Of a stretch of DNA of 64,000 bases, positions 54,540 through 63,428 are shown piece by piece. Position numbers and translations under genes: made by a program. Each line of letters opens with the position of its first letter. The first letter of the stretch is position 1. The DNA is taken from contig NZ_SLYA01000001.1 of the NCBI RefSeq assembly GCF_004340965.1, forward strand, positions 310,001-374,000, given 5' to 3'. The DNA is from Sphingomonas sp. PP-CE-1A-559. GTDB taxonomy: Bacteria; Pseudomonadota; Alphaproteobacteria; Sphingomonadales; Sphingomonadaceae. Below the pieces are notes generated by a model that worked only from the letters and a program-made list of their open reading frames with translations, did no database searches and had not been told where the DNA came from.

Positions 54540-56341
54540 TGTCAGCTGCCTACAAGATCATCGATCATACCTATGATGCGGTCGTCGTCGGTGCCGGCGG
54601 CTCCGGCCTGCGTGCTACGATGGGCATCGCCGAGAGCGGCCTGAAGACTGCGTGCATTACCAAGGTCTTCCCGACCCGCAGCCACACCGTCGCCGCACAG
54701 GGCGGCATCGCCGCCAGCCTTGGCAACAACTCGCCGGATCACTGGACCTGGCACATGTTCGACACCGTCAAGGGCTCCGACTGGCTCGGCGACCAGGACG
54801 CGATCGAGTATCTCTGCCGCGAGGCCCCGCAGGCGGTCTACGAGCTCGAACATGCCGGCATGCCGTTCAGCCGTAACGAGAACGGCACGATCTATCAGCG
54901 TCCGTTCGGCGGCCACATGCAGAACATGGGCGAGGGGCCTCCGGTCCAGCGCACCGCCGCCGCCGCCGACCGCACCGGCCACGCGATGCTCCACGCGCTG
55001 TATCAGCAGAGCCTGAAGTACAACACGGACTTCTTCGTCGAGTATTTCGCGCTCGACCTGATCATGGAGAACGGCGTCTGCCGCGGCGTCATCGCGCTGT
55101 GCATGGAAGACGGCTCGATCCACCGCTTCCGCAGCCACCAGACCGTGCTCGCCACCGGCGGCTATGGCCGTGTCTATTTCTCGGCGACCTCGGCGCACAC
55201 CTGCACCGGTGACGGTAACGCGATGGTGCTCCGCGCCGGCCTGCCGCTCCAGGACATGGAGTTCGTCCAGTTCCACCCGACCGGCATCTACGGCGCGGGC
55301 GTTCTCATCACCGAGGGCGCACGCGGTGAGGGCGGGTATCTGACCAACTCCGAGGGCGAGCGCTTCATGGAGCGCTATGCCCCGTCGGCGAAGGACCTCG
55401 CCTCGCGCGACGTCGTCAGCCGCTCGATGGCGCTCGAAATGCGCGAAGGTCGCGGCGTCGGCAAGAACGGCGACCACATCTTCCTGCATCTCGATCACAT
55501 CGATCCGAAGGTGCTGGCCGAGCGCCTGCCGGGCATCACCGAGACCGGCAAGGTCTTCGCCGGCGTCGACCTCACGCGCCAGCCGCTGCCCGTCACGCCG
55601 ACCGTGCACTACAACATGGGCGGCATCCCGACCAACTTCCACGGCGAGGTCGTCAACCTCGTCGACGGCAACCCCGATGCGGTCGTCCCCGGCCTGTTCG
55701 CGGTCGGCGAGGCTGCGTGCGTCTCGGTCCACGGCGCCAACCGCCTCGGCTCGAACAGCCTGATCGATCTCGTGGTGTTCGGCCGCGCGACCGGCCTGCG
55801 GATCAAGGACACGCTGAAGCCTGGCACCGCACACGCGCCGCTGCCCAAGGGTTCGGAAGACTTGGCCCTCACGCGTCTCGACCATTTCCGCAACGCAAGC
55901 GGCGGTTCGCCGACCGCGCAGATCCGTCTCGACATGCAGCAGACCATGCAGAAGCATTGCGCGGTGTTCCGCGACACCGAGCTGCTGAACCAGGGCGTCG
56001 AGAAGATGGCCGGGATCTATAGCCGGATGACCGACGTCGCCGTGAAGGATCGCAGCATGATCTGGAACACCGATCTGGTCGAGACGATGGAGCTCGACAA
56101 TTTGATCGGCCAGGCGGTCGTGACGATGAACTCGGCGGCGAACCGCACCGAGTCGCGTGGCGCACACATGCACGAGGATTTCCCCGAGCGCGACGACGCG
56201 AACTGGATGAAGCACACCATCACCACCTTCAACGGCTGGGGCGGCAAGGGCGGCGAGACCAAGATCGATTTCCGCCCGGTCCACGACTACACGCTCACCG
56301 ACGACATCGACTACATCAAGCCCAAGAAGCGGGTATACTAA
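54539..56341 (+). CDS. sdhA: Succinate dehydrogenase flavoprotein subunit
   Basis: A 600-aa catalytic subunit oxidising succinate to fumarate: FAD motif [18 protein letters not shown] near residues 15-32, [13 protein letters not shown] with the covalent-FAD His, [26 protein letters not shown] and [19 protein letters not shown]. Length and motif order are normal. The stop overlaps the next small gene by one base. The iron-sulfur subunit gene is not next but 1.8 kb further on. Confidence 0.97.
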   Translation: MSAAYKIIDHTYDAVVVGAGGSGLRATMGIAESGLKTACITKVFPTRSHTVAAQGGIAASLGNNSPDHWTWHMFDTVKGSDWLGDQDAIEYLCREAPQAVYELEHAGMPFSRNENGTIYQRPFGGHMQNMGEGPPVQRTAAAADRTGHAMLHALYQQSLKYNTDFFVEYFALDLIMENGVCRGVIALCMEDGSIHRFRSHQTVLATGGYGRVYFSATSAHTCTGDGNAMVLRAGLPLQDMEFVQFHPTGIYGAGVLITEGARGEGGYLTNSEGERFMERYAPSAKDLASRDVVSRSMALEMREGRGVGKNGDHIFLHLDHIDPKVLAERLPGITETGKVFAGVDLTRQPLPVTPTVHYNMGGIPTNFHGEVVNLVDGNPDAVVPGLFAVGEAACVSVHGANRLGSNSLIDLVVFGRATGLRIKDTLKPGTAHAPLPKGSEDLALTRLDHFRNASGGSPTAQIRLDMQQTMQKHCAVFRDTELLNQGVEKMAGIYSRMTDVAVKDRSMIWNTDLVETMELDNLIGQAVVTMNSAANRTESRGAHMHEDFPERDDANWMKHTITTFNGWGGKGGETKIDFRPVHDYTLTDDIDYIKPKKRVY

Positions 56342-56613
56342 TGACCTGGGCCATCATCGCGATCGGGTTCCTGGTGCCCGTCGCGGTGGGGCTGCTGACG
56401 CGCTTCCAACCGATGATCGCCGGCTTCCTGTGGCCGGTGGTCGTCGCGCTACTGACCGCGATCTACGTCTTCGCCATCGAGCCCCGTGGCGTGGGCGAAG
56501 AACCCCAGAAGATAGCGATCACCTTCTACGCGCTCTTCTCGCTAGTAGGCGGCGTCCCCGGCGGCTTGGTAGGCTGGATCCTCCAGTACAAGCGCTCGAC
56601 TAACGCTAGTTGA
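56341..56613 (+). CDS. Small membrane protein of unknown function after sdhA
   Basis: A 90-aa protein with two or three hydrophobic segments (WAIIAIGFLVPVAVGLL, LWPVVVALLTAIYVFAI, YALFSLVGGVPGGLVGWIL). It is translationally coupled to sdhA (TAATG). I do not recognise a family; position suggests a role in the membrane near complex II, but this is only inference. Confidence 0.7.
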   Translation: MTWAIIAIGFLVPVAVGLLTRFQPMIAGFLWPVVVALLTAIYVFAIEPRGVGEEPQKIAITFYALFSLVGGVPGGLVGWILQYKRSTNAS

Positions 56614-56615
56614 AC

Positions 56616-56709
56616 CCACGCCCGTTCTCCTGCGAACGCAGGAGTCCAGGATCACAAATGCCGCGTTCCGTAACCCTGGACTCCTGCGTTCGCAGGAGAA
56701 CGGGCGTGG
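56616..56709. repeat. Family B inverted repeat (copy 6, long-spacer variant)
   Basis: Arms CCACGCCCGTTCTCCTGCGA...CCAGG and complement are perfect over about 35 bp around a 25-base spacer; the arm sequence is drifted from the other B copies in step on both sides. It ends 5 bases from the mazF stop. Confidence 0.88.
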
Positions 56710-56714
56710 ACACT

Positions 56715-57032
56715 TCAGACCGCGAACATCTCCCCAAGCACCTCCAGCACCGCGCGCAGAGTCTGCGCATCGATCCGCCCCATCCGCTTGATCAACCGCC
56801 CCCGATCGATCGTCCGCATCTGATCCGGAAGTACCAGCCCGCTCGTCCCCTTGAACGTCACCGCGACCCGAAACAGCGCCGGATGGCTCCCCGTCGTCAA
56901 CGGCGCGACGATCGCGGTCCGCAGATGATCGTTCATCTCGTCCGGTGAAACGACAAGGCACGGTCGTGTCTTCTGGATCTCGCTCCCCACCGTGGGATCG
57001 AGCGCCGCCAGCCAGATCTCACCCCGCTTCAT
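56715..57032 (-). CDS. mazF: MazF/PemK family toxin endoribonuclease
   Basis: A 105-aa toxin: MKRGEIWLAALDPTVGSEIQ, KTRPCLVVSPDEMN, VAPLTTG and GLVLPDQMRTIDRGRLIKRM are the ordered landmarks of the fold, including the catalytic Arg and Thr. It cleaves mRNA when freed from its antitoxin. It is read against the sdh genes, 7 bases after mazE. Confidence 0.93.
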   Translation of the reverse strand: MKRGEIWLAALDPTVGSEIQKTRPCLVVSPDEMNDHLRTAIVAPLTTGSHPALFRVAVTFKGTSGLVLPDQMRTIDRGRLIKRMGRIDAQTLRAVLEVLGEMFAV

Positions 57033-57039
57033 GCGTCCC

Positions 57040-57291
57040 TCACCACGTCAGTGTCGCGTCATCAGCCACGCCCGCGCCAAGCCACTCTTGTTCCTCACCT
57101 GTCATGGCAAGCCCCGCCGCAGCCTCCGCCCAACCGCCCCGAGGGACACGCTCGGCTGGAGTCGCGATCAGCTTCCCATCTTCTACGCGCAGATCCATTG
57201 CCGCGCCGGTGGTCACGCCGATCGCCCCCAGGATCGACCGCGGTACGATCATCCCCGTCGAATTGCCCATTTTCCGTAACGACGTCCGCAT
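57040..57291 (-). CDS. mazE: MazE/AbrB-type antitoxin
   Basis: An 83-aa protein with the swapped-hairpin DNA-binding start MRTSLRKMGNSTGMIVPRSI and an acidic C-terminal tail (GEEQEWLGAGVADDA) that would block MazF. ATG 57291 is chosen over a longer start that adds ten residues before the AbrB fold. It presumably represses its own promoter in the AT-richer gap 57292-57419. Confidence 0.9.
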   Translation of the reverse strand: MRTSLRKMGNSTGMIVPRSILGAIGVTTGAAMDLRVEDGKLIATPAERVPRGGWAEAAAGLAMTGEEQEWLGAGVADDATLTW

Positions 57292-57385
57292 CGCACATCC
57301 TCTTCGCCACACCGATACCACCGATGATGTGTACTAACAATGTTACCACGAAACCGCGAGTATGCTGATATGCCGCAACCCATCC

Positions 57386-57410
57386 GGAACCCACTCCTCC
57401 CGAAAAAGTT
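57386..57410 (+). promoter_or_regulatory. Putative EcfG promoter of the ClpP-like gene
   Basis: GGAAC (57386-57390), 16-base spacer, AGTT (57407-57410), 9 bases before ATG 57420. Geometry matches the MscS promoter at 26288; the -10 lacks the first C of CGTT. No Shine-Dalgarno lies between it and the start. Confidence 0.5.
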
Positions 57411-57419
57411 TGCCGCGGC

Positions 57420-58001
57420 ATGACCGACACATCCCCCGCCTCGAACGCCCGCAACTACCCCTTGCTGGCCGCCCCCCATATCCACCTCCATGGCCCCGTC
57501 GACGACGCGATGTACGACAATTTCAAGTCGCAACTCGTCGCAGCCCCCACCGAAGGCCCGCTGGTCGTCTCCATCACCACGCTCGGCGGCGACCCCGAAG
57601 TCGCGCGTGCGATGGGCGACAACATCCGCCTCCTCCGCGAATATACCGGCCGCGAGACGCTCTTCCTCGGCAAGGTCGCGGTCTACTCAGCCGGCGCGAC
57701 CTTCATGTCCGCCTTCCCGGTCGACAGCCGCTTCCTCACGCGCAACAGCCGCATCATGATCCACGAGCGCCAGATGCAGAGCACGATCGAACTCAACGGC
57801 CCGCTCAACACGCTCTCCTATACGCTGAAGGCGAAGCTCCACGAGATCGAGGACTCGATCAAGATCCAGGAGGAAGGCTTCCGCGCGATCGTCGAGGGTT
57901 CGAAAGTATCGCTCGATGAGTTGAAGAAGAGGGCGCCCTCCAACTGGTACATCGAAGCCGAGGAAGCGCGCGACCTGGGGCTCGTCCTCGACATCATCTG
58001 A
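57420..58001 (+). CDS. ClpP-like serine protease (peptidase S14 family)
   Basis: A 193-aa protein of ClpP fold: substrate-binding strand [15 protein letters not shown], nucleophile Ser90 in [13 protein letters not shown] and His115 in IMIHERQMQ, with Asp candidates near 150-165. The serine context YSAGA differs from the canonical ASMG of housekeeping ClpP, so it is a divergent member, perhaps acting alone. It lies between mazEF and sdhB, and a stress-type promoter precedes it. The C-terminus DLGLVLDII matches the ClpP end helix and strand. Confidence 0.85.
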   Translation: MTDTSPASNARNYPLLAAPHIHLHGPVDDAMYDNFKSQLVAAPTEGPLVVSITTLGGDPEVARAMGDNIRLLREYTGRETLFLGKVAVYSAGATFMSAFPVDSRFLTRNSRIMIHERQMQSTIELNGPLNTLSYTLKAKLHEIEDSIKIQEEGFRAIVEGSKVSLDELKKRAPSNWYIEAEEARDLGLVLDII

Positions 58002-58104
58002 CCCGGCACCTGCCGCTAACGCGACAGCGGGTGTGACGCATGTTGCACCCGCGAAGCTAAGGATTTGCGGGGAGGGCCCCTGTCATGTATCGGCTCTGAC
58101 AACC

Positions 58105-58110
58105 TATAAT
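58105..58110 (+). promoter_or_regulatory. Possible -10 box for sdhB
   Basis: A perfect TATAAT 25 bases before the sdhB ATG. No good TTGACA is found at 16-18 bases upstream (best is CTGTCA at 19), so this is tentative. A separate promoter is plausible because sdhB is cut off from sdhCDA. Confidence 0.3.
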
Positions 58111-58134
58111 CACACCACGGACGGACCGCTCGCA

Positions 58135-58929
58135 ATGGCCGAATTCTCGCTCCCGAAAAACAGCGTCGTCAAGAAGGGCGTCAAGCACGCCTCGACCAGC
58201 CAGGGTTCGGGGGACAGCAAGCGTCTGAAATCGTTCAAGGTCTACCGCTACGATCCCGACAGCGGCGAGAACCCGCGCTACGACACGTTTGCGCTCGATC
58301 TCGACGACACCGGCCCGATGGTGCTCGACGCGCTGATCAAGATGAAGAGCGAGCAGGATTCCTCGCTCACCTTCCGCCGCTCGTGCCGCGAGGGCATTTG
58401 CGGCTCGTGCTCGATGAACATCAACGGCAAGAACGGCCTCGCATGCACGACCGCGATCGAGGATTGCAAGGGCGAGGTCCAGATCACGCCGCTGCCGCAC
58501 ATGGACGTGATCAAGGACCTGGTCCCCGACTTCACGCATTTCTACGCGCAATATTCGTCGATCAAGCCGTGGCTGCAGACCGTCACCCCGCCGCCCTCGG
58601 GCAAGGAGCGCCTCCAGTCGCCGGAAGACCGCTCGAAGCTCGACGGCCTGTACGAGTGCATCCTGTGCGCCTGCTGCTCGACCTCGTGCCCGAGCTACTG
58701 GTGGAACGCGGACAAGTTCCTCGGCCCCGCAATCCTGTTGCAGGCCTATCGCTGGCTCGCCGACAGCCGCGACGAGATGACCGGCGAGCGTCTCGACGAA
58801 CTCGAGGATCCGTTCCGCCTGTACCGCTGCCACACCATCATGAACTGCGCGAACGCGTGCCCGAAGGGCTTGAACCCCGCCAAGGCGATCGCCGAGATCA
58901 AGAAAATGGAAGCCGAACGGATCGTCTGA
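58135..58929 (+). CDS. sdhB: Succinate dehydrogenase iron-sulfur subunit
   Basis: A 264-aa electron-transfer subunit with the three clusters: [2Fe-2S] ligands in [19 protein letters not shown], then [16 protein letters not shown], and [23 protein letters not shown] 58135 starts MAEFSLPKN; a longer frame from 58033 has no support. It is the missing partner of sdhCDA and must be expressed in step with it. Confidence 0.96.
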   Translation: MAEFSLPKNSVVKKGVKHASTSQGSGDSKRLKSFKVYRYDPDSGENPRYDTFALDLDDTGPMVLDALIKMKSEQDSSLTFRRSCREGICGSCSMNINGKNGLACTTAIEDCKGEVQITPLPHMDVIKDLVPDFTHFYAQYSSIKPWLQTVTPPPSGKERLQSPEDRSKLDGLYECILCACCSTSCPSYWWNADKFLGPAILLQAYRWLADSRDEMTGERLDELEDPFRLYRCHTIMNCANACPKGLNPAKAIAEIKKMEAERIV

Positions 58930-58931
58930 TC

Positions 58932-59048
58932 CCTTCGATACGGGCCTTCGACTTCGCTCAGTCCCTACTCAGCACGAACGGGGGGTATAAATTTCCGTTC
59001 GTCCTGAGTAGCTGCTGAGCTTGTCGAAGCGGCGTATCGAAGGACAGG
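58932..59048. repeat. Family E inverted repeat (copy 2)
   Basis: Arms CCTTCGATACG... and CGTATCGAAGG, with an inner pair TACTCAGCACGAACGG/CCGTTCGTCCTGAGTA. The inner pair matches the outer arms of copy 1 at 22856, so the units are assembled in opposite order. Confidence 0.8.
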
Positions 59049-59516
59049 TTGTTGACTACCCCCCATTTCATCGAAGCCGAAGACCCCTCCAACCCAGGCT
59101 GGCGCAGCTGGTCACTCTCCGACCCTACCCGCTTCAACACCCTGCTCGGCCCCATGCTCTACCGCGTCGACGGCCACACCGTCCGCGTCCGCATCACCCC
59201 CGAGCATCGCCACTCCAACCTCCAGAACAACGTCCACGGCGGCGCGCTCCTCGCGTTCATCGACGTCGCGCTGTTCGCAGCCGCCAGAGGCTTCGGTCTG
59301 ATCACCGCCGGCACCGCGGTGACGCTCGATCTCAACACGCAGTTCATCGGCGGCGGCCGCGTTGGCGAGCCGATCGAGGCGCAGGTCGAAGTCCTCAAGG
59401 AAACCGGCCGCCTCTTGTTCCTGCGGGGCCTCGTGGTGCAAGGGGACGACGAAACCAAGATCGCCGCCTTCTCGGCCACGATCCGCAAGCCGTCGCCTAA
59501 GCCGCCAAAGGGCTGA
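59049..59516 (+). CDS. PaaI-type hotdog thioesterase
   Basis: A 155-aa hotdog-fold protein with NLQNNVHGGALLAFIDVALF near residues 57-76, the conserved N-x-HGG-x5-D arrangement of the PaaI group, and VTLDLNTQFIGGGRVGEPIE. It should hydrolyse an acyl-CoA; the substrate is unknown. TTG 59049 or TTG 59052 is the start; AGGACAGG just upstream belongs to the repeat arm, so the repeat supplies the ribosome site. Confidence 0.87.
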   Translation: MLTTPHFIEAEDPSNPGWRSWSLSDPTRFNTLLGPMLYRVDGHTVRVRITPEHRHSNLQNNVHGGALLAFIDVALFAAARGFGLITAGTAVTLDLNTQFIGGGRVGEPIEAQVEVLKETGRLLFLRGLVVQGDDETKIAAFSATIRKPSPKPPKG

Positions 59517-59529
59517 CCCCGGCCGCTAT

Positions 59530-59637
59530 CACCACCCCGGCGAAGGCCGGGGCCCAATTGGGAAACGATCAGTGTTGAAGCGCCCCGCTCCGTTATCGAA
59601 ACCTTTCATATTCGGCTCCGGCCTCTGCCGGGGTGGC
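59530..59637. repeat. Family A inverted repeat (copy 8, decayed right arm)
   Basis: Left arm CACCACCCCGGCGAAGGCCG... near consensus; the right arm (ATTCGGCTCCGGCCTCTGCC) has several changes. The spacer ends CCGTTATCGAAACC. Confidence 0.87.
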
Positions 59638-59651
59638 GGAGAGGTGGCGGC

Positions 59652-60743
59652 GTGACCGTCCTCAAGGCCTATGAGGCGCTGGTCGCATCCGGCGAACTCC
59701 GACACGACCACGAACAGGCCGCCGCCGCCGCGCGCCTCAACACCCTCGCCACCGAACTCGCCACCCCCAAATCCACCGGCTTCTTCGCCCGCTTCTCCAA
59801 GAAACCGGACCCCCGCGGCGTCTACCTCTGGGGCGGTGTCGGCCGCGGCAAGTCGATGCTGATGGACCTGTTCTTCGCCAACGCCCCAGTCGACAAAAAA
59901 CGCCGCGTCCACTTCGGCGAGTTCATGCTCGAGGTCCACGCGCGCATCGCCGCCGAGCGTCGCAAGGAAGTCGGCGACCCGATCGTCCCCGTCGCCACCG
60001 CGATCGCCGACGAGACGCGGTTGCTCGCGTTCGACGAGATGATGGTCACCAACAGCCCCGACGCGATGATCCTGTCGCGGCTGGTGACCTCGCTGCTCGA
60101 TTCCGGCGTGACGATCGTCACCACCTCGAACCGCCCGCCCGCCGATCTCTACAAGAACGGCCTCAACCGCGAGCATTTCCTGCCCTTCATCGCGACCATC
60201 GAGCACCGCCTTGACGTCCTCCCGCTCAACGGCCCGGTCGACTATCGCCGCGACCGGCTCGGCAGCCAGGATACGTGGCTCGTCCCCAACGGCCCCGAGG
60301 CCACCGCTCAATTGTCGGCCGCATTCTTCCGCCTCACCGACTTCTCGACCGACGACAGCGAGCACGTTCCCGCCGAAGACCTGATCGTCCAGGGCCGCAC
60401 GCTGCGGGTGCCCAAATCGCTCAAGGGCGTCGCCGTGTTCAGCTTCAAGAAGCTGTGCGGAGAGGCGAGGGGCGTGGCCGACTACCTCGCCATCGCGCGG
60501 AAATTTCACACCGTCATCCTCGTCGGCATCCCCAAGCTCGGCCCCGAGAACCGCAACGAGGCGGCGCGCTTCGTCGCGCTGATCGACGCGCTGTACGAGC
60601 ACAAGGTGAAGCTCCTCGCCGCCGCCGATGCGCAGCCGAGTGACCTCTACGAAAGCGGCGACGGCAGGTTCGAATTCGACCGCACGATCAGCCGCCTCGA
60701 AGAGATGCGGTCCGAGGACTATCTCGCCGAGGGTCACCTTTGA
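59652..60743 (+). CDS. zapE: Cell division protein ZapE (AFG1-like ATPase)
   Basis: A 363-aa P-loop ATPase: Walker A LWGGVGRGKSMLMDLFF near residues 59-75, HFGEFMLEVH, Walker B LLAFDEMMV, and TSNRPPADLYKNGLNREHFL (sensor) in the family order. In E. coli ZapE modulates FtsZ rings; mitochondrial AFG1 homologues act in respiratory protein quality control. GTG 59652 follows a GGAGAGG. mdh lies downstream behind a family A repeat. Confidence 0.93.
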   Translation: MTVLKAYEALVASGELRHDHEQAAAAARLNTLATELATPKSTGFFARFSKKPDPRGVYLWGGVGRGKSMLMDLFFANAPVDKKRRVHFGEFMLEVHARIAAERRKEVGDPIVPVATAIADETRLLAFDEMMVTNSPDAMILSRLVTSLLDSGVTIVTTSNRPPADLYKNGLNREHFLPFIATIEHRLDVLPLNGPVDYRRDRLGSQDTWLVPNGPEATAQLSAAFFRLTDFSTDDSEHVPAEDLIVQGRTLRVPKSLKGVAVFSFKKLCGEARGVADYLAIARKFHTVILVGIPKLGPENRNEAARFVALIDALYEHKVKLLAAADAQPSDLYESGDGRFEFDRTISRLEEMRSEDYLAEGHL

Positions 60744-60754
60744 CCGTCCAAAAT

Positions 60755-60860
60755 ACCACGCCGGCGAAGGCCGGGGCCCAATTGGAAAGGTCGCAGTAAC
60801 AGCGTCCAGTGCTCAGTTAGCAGCGTTCCCCAATTGGGCCCCGGCCTTCGCCGGGGTGGT
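60755..60860. repeat. Family A inverted repeat (copy 9)
   Basis: Arms ACCACGCCGGCGAAGGCCGG... and complement around a spacer with GTAACAGCG and CAGTTAGCAGCG. It begins 11 bases after the zapE stop. Confidence 0.93.
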
Positions 60861-60960
60861 TCGGTTTAAGTGACCACACCTTATTGCGCATGCGAACCAC
60901 TCGCAATAACAACCCGCTTTTGTCCTTTTAGCGGTTGCCGTAGCGGGATAATGCGCGTAA

Positions 60961-61968
<1,008 letters not shown>

Positions 61969-61989
61969 TTTGAGGTGAGGTAAGGATCG

Positions 61990-62369
61990 CACCACCCCGG
62001 CGAAGGCCGGGGCCCATTGGGAAGGCCCCGCTGATGGAAGAACAAGCGTTCGTCTACATCATGGCAAGTGGGTTTAACGGTACGATCTACCTCGGCTCGA
62101 CGCTGAACCTGGCGAAGCGCGTGTGGGAACACCGCAACGCCGTCGTCGCCGGGTTCACGAAGAAATACGACTGCAAGCTGCTCGTCTGGTATGAGTTAGC
62201 CGGTAGTTGGGAAGCCGCCCGGCAGCGCGAGCTGCACATGAAGGAGTGGAAGCGAGGCTGGAAACTGCGTGAGATCAACGGTTTCAATCCCCCTTGGGAC
62301 GACCTTTACGATCGCATCGCACGACCATGACCGCTTTCCCAATTGGGCCCCGGCCTTCGCCGGGGTGGT
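61990..62369. mobile_element. Family A element carrying a GIY-YIG gene between its arms
   Basis: The left arm (61990-62022, CACCACCCCGGCGAAGGCCG...CCCATTGGG, one A short of consensus) and right arm (about 62336-62369, CCCAATTGGGCCCCGGCCTT...GGGGTGGTA) are the halves of the same palindrome seen at nine other places. Here the usual 25-45-base spacer is replaced by one gene that starts 11 bases inside the left arm and stops about 5 bases before the right arm. The whole unit is 380 bp and sits between mdh and sucD. I interpret it as the complete form of the family A element. Confidence 0.75.
62034..62330 (+). CDS. Small GIY-YIG nuclease-domain protein
   Basis: A 98-aa single-domain protein. The GIY-YIG core is FVYIMASGFNGTIYLGSTLN (residues 6-25), followed by the helix LAKRVWEHRN with the catalytic-type Arg, then KKYDCKLLVWYELAG and the conserved Glu in AARQRELHMKEWKRGWK. 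Such UPF0213-like proteins are predicted single-strand or branched-DNA nucleases. No other domain is present, so DNA targeting would have to come from the fold itself or from the repeat structure. Codon use looks slightly less GC-biased than mdh and sucD. Confidence 0.92.
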   Translation: MEEQAFVYIMASGFNGTIYLGSTLNLAKRVWEHRNAVVAGFTKKYDCKLLVWYELAGSWEAARQRELHMKEWKRGWKLREINGFNPPWDDLYDRIARP

Positions 62370-62384
62370 AAGGAACGAGACAAG

Positions 62385-63269
62385 ATGAGCATCCTCGTCG
62401 ACAAGAACACCAAGGTCATCACCCAGGGCATGACCGGCGAAACCGGCAGCTTCCACACCAAGATGGCGCTGGAATACGGCACGCAGATGGTTGGCGGCGT
62501 CACGCCCGGCAAGGGTGGTACGACCCACCTCGACCTGCCCGTCTACAACACCGTCGCCGAAGCCAAGGCGATGACCGGCGCGACCGCGTCGGTCATCTAC
62601 GTGCCGCCCCCCTTCGCCGCCGATTCGATCCTCGAGGCGATCGATGCCGAGATCGAGCTTATCGTCGCGATCACCGAGGGCATTCCCGTGCTCGACATGG
62701 TCAAGGTCAAGCGCGCGCTGTCGGGCTCCAAGTCGCGCCTGATCGGCCCGAACTGCCCCGGCGTGCTGACCCCCGGCGAGTGCAAGATCGGCATTATGCC
62801 CGGCTCGATCTTCAAGAAGGGCTCGGTCGGCGTTGTCAGCCGTTCAGGCACGCTCACCTATGAGGCGGTGTTCCAGACGTCGAACGCAGGCCTTGGTCAG
62901 ACGACCGCGGTCGGCATCGGTGGCGATCCGGTCAACGGCACGAACTTCATCGACGTGCTCGAGCTGTTCCTCGCCGACGACGAGACCCAGTCGATCATCA
63001 TGATCGGCGAAATCGGCGGCGACGCCGAGGAGCAGGCGGCACAGTTCCTCCGCGACGAAGCCAAGCGCGGTCGGTCGAAGCCTATGGCAGGCTTCATCGC
63101 CGGTCGTACGGCGCCTCCGGGCCGTCGCATGGGCCATGCCGGCGCGATCGTGTCGGGCGGCAAGGGCGACGCGGAGAGCAAGATCGCGGCGATGGAAGCT
63201 GCCGGGATCCGCGTTTCGGAAAGCCCCAGCCTGCTCGGCGAGACGCTGCTGAGCGTGTTGAAGGGTTGA
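62385..63269 (+). CDS. sucD: Succinyl-CoA synthetase alpha subunit
   Basis: A 294-aa subunit with the CoA-binding [15 protein letters not shown] near residues 15-29, [16 protein letters not shown] and the phosphohistidine in [16 protein letters not shown] 62385 has AAGGA at 62369-62374, partly contributed by the right arm of the GIY-YIG element. The partner sucC, usually directly upstream, is absent from this window. Confidence 0.96.
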   Translation: MSILVDKNTKVITQGMTGETGSFHTKMALEYGTQMVGGVTPGKGGTTHLDLPVYNTVAEAKAMTGATASVIYVPPPFAADSILEAIDAEIELIVAITEGIPVLDMVKVKRALSGSKSRLIGPNCPGVLTPGECKIGIMPGSIFKKGSVGVVSRSGTLTYEAVFQTSNAGLGQTTAVGIGGDPVNGTNFIDVLELFLADDETQSIIMIGEIGGDAEEQAAQFLRDEAKRGRSKPMAGFIAGRTAPPGRRMGHAGAIVSGGKGDAESKIAAMEAAGIRVSESPSLLGETLLSVLKG

Positions 63270-63276
63270 ACGAACT

Positions 63277-63411
63277 ACCCCTCTCCCTTCGGGGAGAGGG
63301 AAGGAGCTGCCTCTTGGCAGCGGAAGGGTGAGGGCACGTGACCGCCCGTGCCCTCACCCTCCCACCCGCAAGTGCGGGCGGGCCCCTCCCTCTCCCTCGC
63401 GGGGAGAGGGA
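63277..63411. repeat. Family D composite inverted repeat (copy 5)
   Basis: Outer hairpins CCCTCTCCCTTCGGGGAGAGGG and CCCTCTCCCTCGCGGGGAGAGG-type, with inner GGGTGAGGGCACG paired to CGTGCCCTCACCC. It lies between sucD and sucA, in a co-directional run. Confidence 0.85.
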
Positions 63412-63428
63412 CACTGAGGACGAGAACG

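Noticed and set aside
56715..57291. mazEF as part of a prophage or island
   Set aside because: No integrase, attachment repeat or phage gene is nearby, and base composition around it matches the chromosome apart from the promoter gap.
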